Assembly (NCBI GenBank): GCA_965223485.1
Contig: OZ244993.1
Location: forward strand, 3,181,450 to 3,245,449
Length of the DNA: 64,000 nucleotides
Direction: 5' to 3'
DNA from: VXPQ01 sp965223485
GTDB taxonomy: Bacteria > Bacteroidota > Rhodothermia > Rhodothermales > VXPQ01
Shown here: positions 16,186-24,832 of the stretch, in pieces
Layout: the number at the start of each line of letters is the position of its first letter
Numbering within the stretch: the first letter of the stretch is position 1
Translations under genes and position numbers: made by a program
The notes under the pieces: model-generated
What the model saw: only the letters and a program-made list of their open reading frames with translations
What the model was told of the DNA's origin: nothing
Databases searched by the model: none

Positions 16186-17712
16186 TCACTCCCTGGTCAA
16201 CGCACCGTCCCCACCCGTAGCCAGATGCATGACGGCTTCTTCGCTCATCGCGTCCCGGTCCAGTTCACCTGTGATACGGCCTTCATGCATGACCAGAACG
16301 CGGTCGGACATCCTGAGGATCTCTTCCAGCTCGCTACTGACAAAGAGAATGGCGATTCCTTCACCTGCCAGCGCTTCCATCATCTGATATATTTCCTGTT
16401 TGGCGCCGATATCGATGCCACGCGTAGGTTCATCCAGCAGCAACACCCGTGGCCGGAGTGAGAGCCACTTGCCCAACACCACTTTTTGCTGGTTGCCCCC
16501 TGAAAGCAACCCTGCCCGCAGGGTATCGTTTGGGGTTTTTATCGCAAGCGCCTTAATCATCCGACGAGCGTCTTCAACTTCCCGGCGTCGATTGAGCCAT
16601 CCTCCGATCCGTTGGCGACGCCAAAGTCCGGCCAGTGTCAGGTTATGTCGGAGCGCCAGCTCAAGCACAAGACCCTGTTGTTTCCGATCTTCGGGGACCA
16701 GTGCCAGTCCGGCTGCAATGGCGTCGCTCACGCGCCGGAAAGTGACTTCTTTTCCAGCTGCCTCGATGCGGCCCCCCAACGCCCGGTCGATCCCGAACAA
16801 GGTCCGGAGGAGCTCGGTACGGCCTGCCCCGACGAGACCGGCCAACCCGACGATCTCACCTGCCTGGAGGTTGAACGATAAGGGGCAGCTGGGCCAAGCC
16901 GAGATAACAAGGTCGTCCGCCTTCAGCACCGTCGATCCAATGGGGTGCGTCGTCCGGGCATAAAACCGGGAAACATCACGGCCGACCATTTTTTGGACCA
17001 TCGCCTCATGCGTAATCTCTTCGCGAACCAGTTCACCGGCGTTTTCTCCATCACGCAATACCAATACCCTGTCCGACAGCGCCTCCACTTCCTGAAGCCG
17101 ATGGGACACATAAATAATGCTTACGCCTTTGGATCGAAGATCGTCGATGACCTCGAAAAGCACACCTACCTCGCTGGCAGACAAGCTGGAAGTCGGTTCG
17201 TCCATGATCAGGATCCGCGCATCGGCCGAGAGGGCTTTGGCAATCTCAACCAATTGCCGGCGCCCTATGGCAAGGTCCTGTACCCGCGTCTTCGGGGAGA
17301 TGGCCAACCCAACACGCGCCAGCACGTGTTCGGAGGCCTCGAAAATTCGGCGTTGGTCCATCCATCCGAGGCGCCCGGGCTCACGTCCCAGAAAAATGTT
17401 GGCTCCCACGCTGAGGTTGCCCGCCAGGTTGAGTTCCTGGTGGATCAGGGCGATCCCGAGCTCGGCAGCGTGGCTGCTTGTGGAAATCGTGACCTGGCGC
17501 CCCTCCAACGCGATCTGGCCCGCATAAGGCTGTTGTACGCCAGCCAGAATCTTCATCAACGTGCTCTTGCCCGCCCCATTCTCGCCGACGACCGAAAGGA
17601 CTTCACCCCGATGGAGATAAATATCCACGGCTCGCAGCGCGACGACGCCGGGAAAATACCTGATTATGCCCTGCGCGGATAAAAGAGGGGCGACGGCGCC
17701 CATATTGATCAT
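16186..17712 (-). CDS. Sugar ABC transporter ATP-binding protein (RbsA-like, two nucleotide-binding domains)
   Basis: A 508-residue tandem ATPase of the carbohydrate-uptake 2 (CUT2) class. The N-domain has Walker A GENGAGKST (residues 43-51), a divergent signature LAIGRRQLVEIAKAL and Walker B ILIMDEPTSSL. The C-domain has the degenerate Walker A GLVGAGRTELL typical of RbsA, an intact LSGGNQQKVVLGKWL signature and VLLLDEPTRGIDIGAK. It starts 3 bases after the stop of the binding-protein gene, so the two are translationally linked. It drives import of a monosaccharide or similar solute. Confidence 0.94.
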   Translation of the reverse strand: MINMGAVAPLLSAQGIIRYFPGVVALRAVDIYLHRGEVLSVVGENGAGKSTLMKILAGVQQPYAGQIALEGRQVTISTSSHAAELGIALIHQELNLAGNLSVGANIFLGREPGRLGWMDQRRIFEASEHVLARVGLAISPKTRVQDLAIGRRQLVEIAKALSADARILIMDEPTSSLSASEVGVLFEVIDDLRSKGVSIIYVSHRLQEVEALSDRVLVLRDGENAGELVREEITHEAMVQKMVGRDVSRFYARTTHPIGSTVLKADDLVISAWPSCPLSFNLQAGEIVGLAGLVGAGRTELLRTLFGIDRALGGRIEAAGKEVTFRRVSDAIAAGLALVPEDRKQQGLVLELALRHNLTLAGLWRRQRIGGWLNRRREVEDARRMIKALAIKTPNDTLRAGLLSGGNQQKVVLGKWLSLRPRVLLLDEPTRGIDIGAKQEIYQMMEALAGEGIAILFVSSELEEILRMSDRVLVMHEGRITGELDRDAMSEEAVMHLATGGDGALTRE

Positions 17713-17715
17713 TGA

Positions 17716-18741
17716 TCAGTTCGCTTCCTCACCCAGAAGTCGCTTTGCCTCGGCCCAGAAACCATCCACATTCTCCGCGGTGATTTCGCGCGCCGGAATG
17801 TGGATGATTTGGCTCTCGGGCAACACCGAACGGTCGCCGCGAGCCAGTGCGGCAAGCACGCGTACCGACTCATAGCCGTAGCGGTATGGGTTCTGCACGA
17901 TCGTTCCGGCAATCGCGCCGTCCTTGATGGCTTGCAAGGTGGCGTCGTCCTCGTCGAAGCCGACAATGGTAACCTGGTCGAGCTTGCCGGCCTCACGCAC
18001 GGCCTCCAGTATCTGCGGTGGGTTGTAAACAAACATACCTACCATGCCGTCGACATCCGGGTAGCGGGCGAGGGCGTCCTCGACTTGAGACTTGGCGCGT
18101 GCAAAATCAAACCCGTCGACACGGGTGTCGAGTATCGTGAAGGTATCGCCCTCAATCACCTTGTCCACCGGATCCCGGCGAGTTGAGTCGTGTGAGCGAT
18201 CGAGCAATTCGTCAATGACGCCCTGCCGTCGCAAATCGGAGTTGAGTTGACCCAACAGGCCTATAAAGAACACCACCTCGCCTCCTTCCGGCATGGCCTT
18301 TTTAAGCAATTGTCCGCACATGCGTCCGGCATCGTAGTTGTCCATGCCTATGTAGACAAGGCGGTCGCTGTCGGGCGCATCCGAGTCGTGCGTGATCAGA
18401 TGCGTGTTGGCGGCGATTTCGGCCAGCAGACTAGCCTGGTTTTGGGGATCGCTGGGTGTAATAGCGATGCCATCGACCTGGCGCGCCAGGAGATCCTGCA
18501 CCATACGCTTTTGCCCGGCTACGCCATCGGGGGGCATCATCACGGCGACGTCTACCCCGAATTCCTCCGCCGCATCGTGCGCGCCTCGGTCAGCAAAGAC
18601 CCAAAACGAGGCGATGCCGTTGGTAATGAAGCCCACGGTGGGGCGCTCGTCGCCGCGGTCTCTGCCCTCGCCGCACCCCTGCACCATGAGCATACCCGCC
18701 ACGAGGACAACCAGTGCGTTCCCGTACTTGAAAAGGTTCAT
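17716..18741 (-). CDS. Sugar ABC transporter substrate-binding lipoprotein (RbsB-like)
   Basis: 341 residues from the ATG at 18741, which begins a lipoprotein signal ending in a QGC lipobox (Cys23). The mature protein is a type 1 periplasmic binding fold: PTVGFITNGIASFWVFADRG, VDGIAITPSDP, a hinge region, and VTIVGFDEDDATLQAIKDGA near the C-terminus, as in RbsB. A lipid anchor instead of a free periplasmic protein is usual outside Proteobacteria. It leads the ABC cassette. Its ligand is unknown and is the main clue needed for the whole gene series. Confidence 0.93.
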   Translation of the reverse strand: MNLFKYGNALVVLVAGMLMVQGCGEGRDRGDERPTVGFITNGIASFWVFADRGAHDAAEEFGVDVAVMMPPDGVAGQKRMVQDLLARQVDGIAITPSDPQNQASLLAEIAANTHLITHDSDAPDSDRLVYIGMDNYDAGRMCGQLLKKAMPEGGEVVFFIGLLGQLNSDLRRQGVIDELLDRSHDSTRRDPVDKVIEGDTFTILDTRVDGFDFARAKSQVEDALARYPDVDGMVGMFVYNPPQILEAVREAGKLDQVTIVGFDEDDATLQAIKDGAIAGTIVQNPYRYGYESVRVLAALARGDRSVLPESQIIHIPAREITAENVDGFWAEAKRLLGEEAN

Positions 18742-18882
18742 GGCTCGTGTGTAAAGGTTTGGTCCAGTGAAAGCTATATATGCGCATCGCGCCTGTTTTG
18801 GAATCAGCCTTAGCATCTCAAACGGAAGAGGTACCTGGTGATTCGAAGATAGCTACGCGATGGAGTAGTCCGGGAATGCCCG

Positions 18883-19641
18883 CTATATTCCAAAGGATCG
18901 CCCCCCGTTGATGGTGAGAAACTGCCCGGTCACAAAGGAGGCTGCATCGCTGGCGTAATACACTACGGCGCCGGCCACGTCCTCCGGAACGCCCCACCTG
19001 CCCATCGGGATCGTCTTGAAGTAAGCATCCTTTACTTGCTGCGGATCGTTGGCGTGGCGATCGACGGGAATCCAGCCAGGAGAAATCATGTTGACCGTGA
19101 TACCATACGGGGCCAGCTCGCTGGCCAGACTACGTGAGAACCCCACTTGCCCACCTTTGGCCGCAACATAGGCTGTGAACGGCGCCACCCCGAGCGAATA
19201 CACCTCGCTGATGATGTTTATAATGCGGCCCCAACGCTGGCGCTTCATGTGCAGCAGGCAAGCCCGGCTGAGCAGGTACGGACTCTTGATGAAAAAATCG
19301 ATCATCTCCTGGTATAAGTCCCAGTCGTAGGCCTCAATAGGCTTTTGGGCTTGCGCAGGCGTGGCGTTGGGCACCAGGATGTCGACAGGACCGAGGTCGG
19401 CTTCAACCTGCTGGACTAACCGTTGCACGTGTTCCTCGTCCGTGATATCGGCCCGTACGAGCACGCCGGTACCGCCGGTGGCTTTAAACGCGTCAAAGGT
19501 CGCCTCGGCGCGGGATTCGTTGTGATAATAGTTGAACGCCACGCGAGCCCCGGCCTGACCCAGCGCAAAGGCAATCTCCTTGCCCAACCCTGTCGAACTG
19601 CCGGTAACCAGGGCTACCCGGTTTGTAAGTGAAAACGCCAT
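18883..19641 (-). CDS. SDR-family oxidoreductase
   Basis: A 252-residue classical short-chain dehydrogenase. The nucleotide-binding TGSSTGLG lies at 13-20, the catalytic serine in INIISEVYSLG, the YVAAK Tyr/Lys pair follows, and the C-terminus ends GQFLTINGG as in FabG-like enzymes. The usual NNAG is replaced by PNATP. SDRs beside CUT2 importers usually oxidise or reduce the imported sugar or its lactone/keto derivative in the cytoplasm, which is the likely role here. It sits between a DUF1501 gene and the ABC cassette, all on one strand. Confidence 0.9.
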   Translation of the reverse strand: MAFSLTNRVALVTGSSTGLGKEIAFALGQAGARVAFNYYHNESRAEATFDAFKATGGTGVLVRADITDEEHVQRLVQQVEADLGPVDILVPNATPAQAQKPIEAYDWDLYQEMIDFFIKSPYLLSRACLLHMKRQRWGRIINIISEVYSLGVAPFTAYVAAKGGQVGFSRSLASELAPYGITVNMISPGWIPVDRHANDPQQVKDAYFKTIPMGRWGVPEDVAGAVVYYASDAASFVTGQFLTINGGRSFGI

Positions 19642-19706
19642 TATCCGTTCGGGACGGCCAGCCTGGTCCGGTCAAAGCCACGCAGCATGTAAAAAGAAAC
19701 AACTCC

Positions 19707-21158
19707 TCACGCCAGCACTGCGTCAATCACGCGGCCATGCACATCGGTCAGGCGGATGTCGCGGCCACTGAACCGATACGTGAGCCGCTCGTGGTTCATG
19801 CCCAACAGGTGCAACATCGTCGCGTGCAACTCGTGGATCGTGGTAGGCTTGTCCACTACGCGATATCCATATTCGTCTGTGCTACCGTAAACCACACCAC
19901 TTTTAATGCCTCCTCCCGCAAGCCAGATACTAAACGCCGATGGATTGTGGTCTCGCCCGTTCGTACCCTGCGCGAACGGCGTCCGGCCAAACTCGCCAGC
20001 CCAAACGACGAGGGTCTGCTCCAGCAAACCGCGTGCCTTCAAATCCTTCAGAAGCCCTGCAATAGGTTGATCCACCGCATGAGCGTTTTGTTCGTGCCCG
20101 ACTTTCAGATTGGCATGCTGATCCCACCGGTCGGATTCGCAGCGCGGGCATGTCAATTCGATAAACCGTACGCCCCGCTCAACGAGACGCCGCGCCAACA
20201 GGCACTGCGCGCCGTAGCCCCGCGTATGCGGATCGTCGGACTCCATCCCGTAGAGCCTCTTCGTAACCCGTGTTTCGCCTGAGAGGTCCGTAAGTTCGGG
20301 TACCGAGGCCTGCATCCGGAAGGCCAGCTCGTAGTTCGTGATCGCCGACTCGACCTGGTCGGTGTGCCCGATACGACCCAGGAGCCGCTCGTCGGTCTGG
20401 CTCATCAGTTTCAGCTTCTGACGCTGCAGCTCCGACGTGGGCTCGAGAGGAACGATGTTGGCGAGCGGAACGTCGCCGGCCCGAAAGATCGACCCCTGAT
20501 ACGAAGCCGGAAGAAAACCACTGTTGAAGTTGTCGAGCCCGCCCGGCGGAATCAGCCCCCCGTCCAGTACCACGTAGCCAGGCAGGTCCTGGTTTTCACT
20601 GCCGAGTCCATAGGTAACCCAGGAACCCATCGACGGACGGCCTTGAAGTCCAATACCGGTGTGCAGGAAGTAGTTGGCATTCGTGTGCTCCGGAAAATCG
20701 GCCACCATCGACCGAATCACCGCCAGATCGTCGGCACAACTTCCGATGTGAGGAAAAAGTTCACTAACAGGAAGGCCGCTCTCGCCATAGCGTTTGAATT
20801 CCCAAGGGCTTTTAAAGATGGTGCCTATATCGTTAAACTGCGTGGCGTCAACCTTGAACTTGTCGTGTGGATTCTGGCCGTGTTCGCGAGCCAGACGCGG
20901 CTTGGGGTCGAAGCTGTCGACTTGGGAAACCCCGCCGTCCATGTAAAGAAAGATCACGCTCTGCACCTTGGGGACATGATGCGGTACCTGGGGTGCAAAC
21001 GGATTGGCGCCAGGTAACTGCCGCTCGTTGGTAAGCACTCGACCAAATGCGGGAGTCCCCATCAGACCCATCAGCGCAATGGACCCAAAGCCGTTGCGGC
21101 ACAGGGTCAACATCTCGCGCCGGGTCATTGGACAAGTAAGACTATGTGGCTTGCTCAT
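19707..21158 (-). CDS. DUF1501 Tat-exported protein (first copy)
   Basis: A 483-residue DUF1501 protein with a twin-arginine signal (TRREMLTLCRNGFGSIALMG). It has the family landmarks SVIFLYMDGGVSQVDSFDPK, GRPSMGSWVTYGLGSE and TLVVWAGEFGRTPFAQG...GRDHNP. It overlaps the upstream DUF1549/DUF1553 gene by four bases (ATGA), direct evidence that these two partner proteins are made together. It is clearly paralogous to 10081-11538, including the ending (LTYRFSGRDIRLTDVHG versus the equivalent there), so the pair was duplicated or acquired twice. Biochemical activity is unknown. Confidence 0.88.
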   Translation of the reverse strand: MSKPHSLTCPMTRREMLTLCRNGFGSIALMGLMGTPAFGRVLTNERQLPGANPFAPQVPHHVPKVQSVIFLYMDGGVSQVDSFDPKPRLAREHGQNPHDKFKVDATQFNDIGTIFKSPWEFKRYGESGLPVSELFPHIGSCADDLAVIRSMVADFPEHTNANYFLHTGIGLQGRPSMGSWVTYGLGSENQDLPGYVVLDGGLIPPGGLDNFNSGFLPASYQGSIFRAGDVPLANIVPLEPTSELQRQKLKLMSQTDERLLGRIGHTDQVESAITNYELAFRMQASVPELTDLSGETRVTKRLYGMESDDPHTRGYGAQCLLARRLVERGVRFIELTCPRCESDRWDQHANLKVGHEQNAHAVDQPIAGLLKDLKARGLLEQTLVVWAGEFGRTPFAQGTNGRDHNPSAFSIWLAGGGIKSGVVYGSTDEYGYRVVDKPTTIHELHATMLHLLGMNHERLTYRFSGRDIRLTDVHGRVIDAVLA

Positions 21159-24100
21159 GAGACCAGGTAGATGAATTCTTTAAGGTTCAGTACTACGTGG
21201 CAATAGGCAGCCCAGGATCTCAAATCGTCGAAAGCCTCTTCCTCCGAGAGTCCATAGCCACTGGCCTGTTGACGGATAAATGCGATCGCGTTGCCTCGCT
21301 CCTCTTCGGTGGGAAGCCGAGATAAAGCCGTTAGGTAAATATGGTCTATCTTCTCATCAACGTCAAGGCCGTGCAGAGCCACGAGGTTGCCAGCCCAAAC
21401 GGTGGCCTGCCGGACCACCAGGGAGTCGTTGAGCATCGTCAGCGACTGAGCTGGCACGTTGGTGGTATTACGCTTGCCAAAGGTGGAAAAAGGGATGGGC
21501 ATATCAAAAACAAGCATCATCGGTGACAGAAAGTTTCGCCGCATAGCAATATAGATGCTGCGTCGCCCTGCGCCGTCGAGCGGACCCGATGCCTGTGGAC
21601 GGCCTCGCCCTTCCATGAATTCCGTCAAATGAATGGGTACCGGCTCACCGTACATCGTCGTATCGAGGCGACCTGAAACCGCCAGGATTGCATCGCGGAT
21701 GGCTTCCGCTTCGAGCCGACGCACGGGATAGTGGCGCCAGAGCAGGTTTTCCGGGTCAACCTCAGCGGCTTGCGCATCAGCCTGCGTCGATTGACGAAAC
21801 GCATGGGAGTGCACCATCTCACGAATCATGGACTTGACCGACCATCCCTGCTCGACAAAGCGAAGCGCCAGGTAGTCCAGCAAGGCCGGATGTGTCGGGA
21901 GCTTGCCCTGCGCGCCGAAGTTGTCCACCGTCTCGACAAGACCGCGTCCGAAAACGTGATGCCAAAGACGATTCACCATCACGCGAGCTGTCAAGGGATT
22001 TCCGGGGTTGGTGATTGCCTGGGCCAGTTCCAGCCGCCCACTCGCTGTGGTAGTGAAGGGGGTCCCATCGGGATCCAGCGCAGTCAGGAAGCGGTGCGGG
22101 ACGGGGTCGCCTGCAAGCATCCGGTAGCTTCCCCGTTCAAAGACGGGGCTGTTGACGGCATTGCCATCCGTCACCCCTGCAAAGTGGGCTACCTCGTCAA
22201 GGCGGGTCTCTACCTCCTCGATTTGCGCGATCAGGGAGGCTACGGGATCCAGGGAGGCGTCAAGGAGACCCTGCCGCAGGGAAGCGTTGAGGAGAGCGAC
22301 CTGAGCGGCTTCGGCCTGCCCGGAAGCCCATGCGCGGACGGCCTGTTGGACGACATCGGAGGACGCTCCACTTGACGGGGAATAATGCAAGGCCATATCC
22401 GGCAATTCCCCAGTGTACGCCACGGCGTAGGCGGCTTCGATATAAGAAGAATCGCCCCCGACAAGATGATGATTCTCGCTGACATGCCGGCCTTTTTCGT
22501 AGATACCCGCCAACAACTCCACGTAGGCTTTCCGGCCGCGCCACATACTCACGTCGAAATGGTGCAGGCTCAGATCCGAATCCTTCACTACCTGCTCAAG
22601 TCCACCGTAAATGGGGTTTTGGATGAGCTGGAAATTGTCGATGACGATGCGGATGGTTGATTGGCGTCCCGCCGCCAGGACGCCAATGGCGTCGTGCTCA
22701 ATGGTAAACGTAGGCGACCGGAGCGCGCCTGGAATCCCCTTGGTCCACCACTGGCTCGACGCCACGCCGAAAGCCAAACTGTCGAGTGTCATCTCTCCTT
22801 GATCAAAGACCAGGGCGCCCATCACCGGACCCCTTCCAAAAGCTGGCTCGTGCGTAAACCACCCGTCGAAACTACCATGGCGGAAATCTCCAAGAACCTG
22901 GAAAGAAGAAGTTTCACTCTCTTGCGAAACCGGCTCGGACAGCTCTTCTCTACGGTCCTGTTCCTGGGAAAAACGTAGAGCAGCCTGCTGCACTGGCGTC
23001 TCCACCAACCCTTCCAACCATCCGTCGGCAAGACGCTGGCGCATTTCGGTTTTGAGGGCCCTGATCGAGTCCAGTCGTGCTGTCAGATCGGTAGGAAGCA
23101 ACGACGTCGGGGCAAAACGCGTGCTCTCGAAAATGCTGTAGAGCGCGTAATAATCGGTCGTTGGAATGGGGTCGAACTTGTGATCGTGACAGCGGGCGCA
23201 GGCAACGGTCAACCCTTGAAACGTTTTGGTCGTGACGTCAATGATGTTGTTGATCCGATCGGCCTCATCCTGACGCACATCTACCGGGCTGTGCGTGCCC
23301 TCGCCCAGCGCATAAAAAGCCGTTCCAAGCACCGACTCGTCAAATCGCCGCTCGGGATGCCTGCGGGGCGCCTCCAGCAGGTCCCCTGCCAGGTGCTCTG
23401 CTACAAACCGGTCATACGGCACATCGGCGTTGAAGGCGCGAATAAGGTAGTCCCGATAGCGCCAGCTCCCCTGAACCGTGTAGTCGAACTCGTGGCCTCT
23501 GGCGTCCGCATAGCGAATGAGATCCATCCAATGCCGCGCCCAGCGTTCTCCAAAACGGGGAGAGGCCAGAAAGCGGTCAACCAGCCTTTCATAGGCGTCG
23601 GGAGACTCGTCGGCAACAAAAGCCCGTACCTCCTCTGGCGATGGAGGTAGCCCGGTCAGGACATAGGACAGGCGGCGAATGAGCCCCTCCCTGAATGCAG
23701 GCGGAGCTGGCTTCAGTCCTGCACCCGAAAGCCGAGCACCGATAAAACGGTCGATGGCGCCCGTGGCCGGCCAGTCGGCAGGGACCTCCGGCACGTCGGA
23801 TTTTTCGGGCGGAATGAATGACCAGTGCTCCTTGTACTCGGCGCCCTGCTTGATCCATCGCTTAAGTAGTGCGATCTCGCGAGGATTGAGCGTCTTGTTG
23901 GCCTCCTTCGCGGGCATGCGCACCTCGGGATCTGCCGCAGTGATGCGCTGCACCAGCAGGCTTCGGCGGGTATTCCCGGGCACGATGGCGCGTCCACCCT
24001 CTTCCCGCCGGGCAGTGGCGTGCTCGCGGAGGTCCAGCCGCAGATCCGCCTCTCGCGTGCTGACGTCAGGACCGTGGCACACAAAACAATTGTTAGAAAG

Positions 24101-24265
24101 GATAGGCCGGATGTGGTAGTTGAAATCCACCTCGTCGGGGAGGTCCGCGCCAGCGTCCAGCGTTGGGAAGGGAACCAGGAAGAACAGCCCCAGCACAACG
24201 AGCACGCCCAGTCCAATCAAGACGCGACCCCGCCAAAAACCGAGATGTGAACCCAAAGGAGGCAT
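21155..24265 (-). CDS. Planctomycete-type cytochrome (PSD1/DUF1549/DUF1553), membrane anchored
   Basis: 1036 residues. An N-terminal hydrophobic anchor (about 14-33) has no lipobox. The cytochrome domain carries CFVCH (Cys60, Cys63, His64) and a MPAKEANKTL loop. DUF1549 follows (RRLSYVLTGLPPSPEEVRAF...CARCHDHKFDPI), then an insert at about 460-620 that looks beta-rich (FRHGSFDGWFTHEPAFGRG), then DUF1553 (ARVMVNRLWHHVFGRGLV...NVPAQSLTMLNDS). The insert differs from the LamG domain of the second copy. First gene of the leftward series; a palindromic operator lies about 100 bases before its start. Confidence 0.88.
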   Translation of the reverse strand: MPPLGSHLGFWRGRVLIGLGVLVVLGLFFLVPFPTLDAGADLPDEVDFNYHIRPILSNNCFVCHGPDVSTREADLRLDLREHATARREEGGRAIVPGNTRRSLLVQRITAADPEVRMPAKEANKTLNPREIALLKRWIKQGAEYKEHWSFIPPEKSDVPEVPADWPATGAIDRFIGARLSGAGLKPAPPAFREGLIRRLSYVLTGLPPSPEEVRAFVADESPDAYERLVDRFLASPRFGERWARHWMDLIRYADARGHEFDYTVQGSWRYRDYLIRAFNADVPYDRFVAEHLAGDLLEAPRRHPERRFDESVLGTAFYALGEGTHSPVDVRQDEADRINNIIDVTTKTFQGLTVACARCHDHKFDPIPTTDYYALYSIFESTRFAPTSLLPTDLTARLDSIRALKTEMRQRLADGWLEGLVETPVQQAALRFSQEQDRREELSEPVSQESETSSFQVLGDFRHGSFDGWFTHEPAFGRGPVMGALVFDQGEMTLDSLAFGVASSQWWTKGIPGALRSPTFTIEHDAIGVLAAGRQSTIRIVIDNFQLIQNPIYGGLEQVVKDSDLSLHHFDVSMWRGRKAYVELLAGIYEKGRHVSENHHLVGGDSSYIEAAYAVAYTGELPDMALHYSPSSGASSDVVQQAVRAWASGQAEAAQVALLNASLRQGLLDASLDPVASLIAQIEEVETRLDEVAHFAGVTDGNAVNSPVFERGSYRMLAGDPVPHRFLTALDPDGTPFTTTASGRLELAQAITNPGNPLTARVMVNRLWHHVFGRGLVETVDNFGAQGKLPTHPALLDYLALRFVEQGWSVKSMIREMVHSHAFRQSTQADAQAAEVDPENLLWRHYPVRRLEAEAIRDAILAVSGRLDTTMYGEPVPIHLTEFMEGRGRPQASGPLDGAGRRSIYIAMRRNFLSPMMLVFDMPIPFSTFGKRNTTNVPAQSLTMLNDSLVVRQATVWAGNLVALHGLDVDEKIDHIYLTALSRLPTEEERGNAIAFIRQQASGYGLSEEEAFDDLRSWAAYCHVVLNLKEFIYLVS

Positions 24266-24832
24266 GGTGTGATGCGGGTGTGCCGCTCTGCTTATTAATA
24301 CAAGAAAAATACAAGGTTTTCAACCATACTGTCTCCTTGCCGCCCGCTCATACTCGATGGGTATGTTAGCGCTAACATTATCTGCTCCGACGCAAACGCG
24401 GTTACCTTCCCTGGGAAATACGCTGCAACCATATGGATACCCTCGCTAACACTGAGGTGTTCCTTCTCGTCGTAGATCGCCTCTGCGACCGAAACCATGT
24501 GAAATGAGCAGGTTAGCCGGGCGACCGGGCGCCTCGAACACCACGTCGAAAGCGAGGAGTTCGCAGGCCCATTACCCGTATCTATCCGGCGGCTTCGGCG
24601 CCGGAGCGCAATGGAGAGGCGGGCCGAGTCGAAACGGATCATGAGGGAGCATATGGCGCTCGTGCTTAAGCGTGCCGGCGCGAGGCCGGAACTCATAACC
24701 ACGATGACGATGCCACTACTGCCTGGTCCATGAACCGTCGCCACCGCTGAAGACTTTTGCCCTATCCGAGAATAATAGGTATGTTGACTCCCATATCTCC
24801 TGGTGTTTCCTTAAGCCTAAACCGAAAGAACC
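24266..24832. other. Divergent intergenic region (567 bp), no supported gene
   Basis: This separates the leftward cytochrome operon from the rightward beta-propeller lipoprotein gene. It contains the 16-bp palindrome at 24363-24378. A 149-codon minus-strand frame (24295-24744) and a short plus-strand frame (about 24510-24733) are present, but neither has a family resemblance or ribosome-binding site. The GC-rich section 24500-24730 may be decayed coding sequence. Confidence 0.5.
24363..24378. promoter_or_regulatory. Predicted LacI/GalR-family operator
   Basis: ATGTTAGCGCTAACAT is a perfect 16-bp palindrome with a central CG, the form typical of LacI-family operators. It lies 97 bases before the start of the DUF1549/DUF1553 gene at 24265, positioned to control the carbohydrate operon. 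No LacI-type regulator is encoded in the window. Confidence 0.6.

Noticed and set aside
24295..24744. 149-codon minus-strand frame in the 24.3-24.8 kb gap
   Set aside because: No ribosome-binding site, no recognisable domain, and it would run across the operator palindrome; treated as non-coding or decayed.
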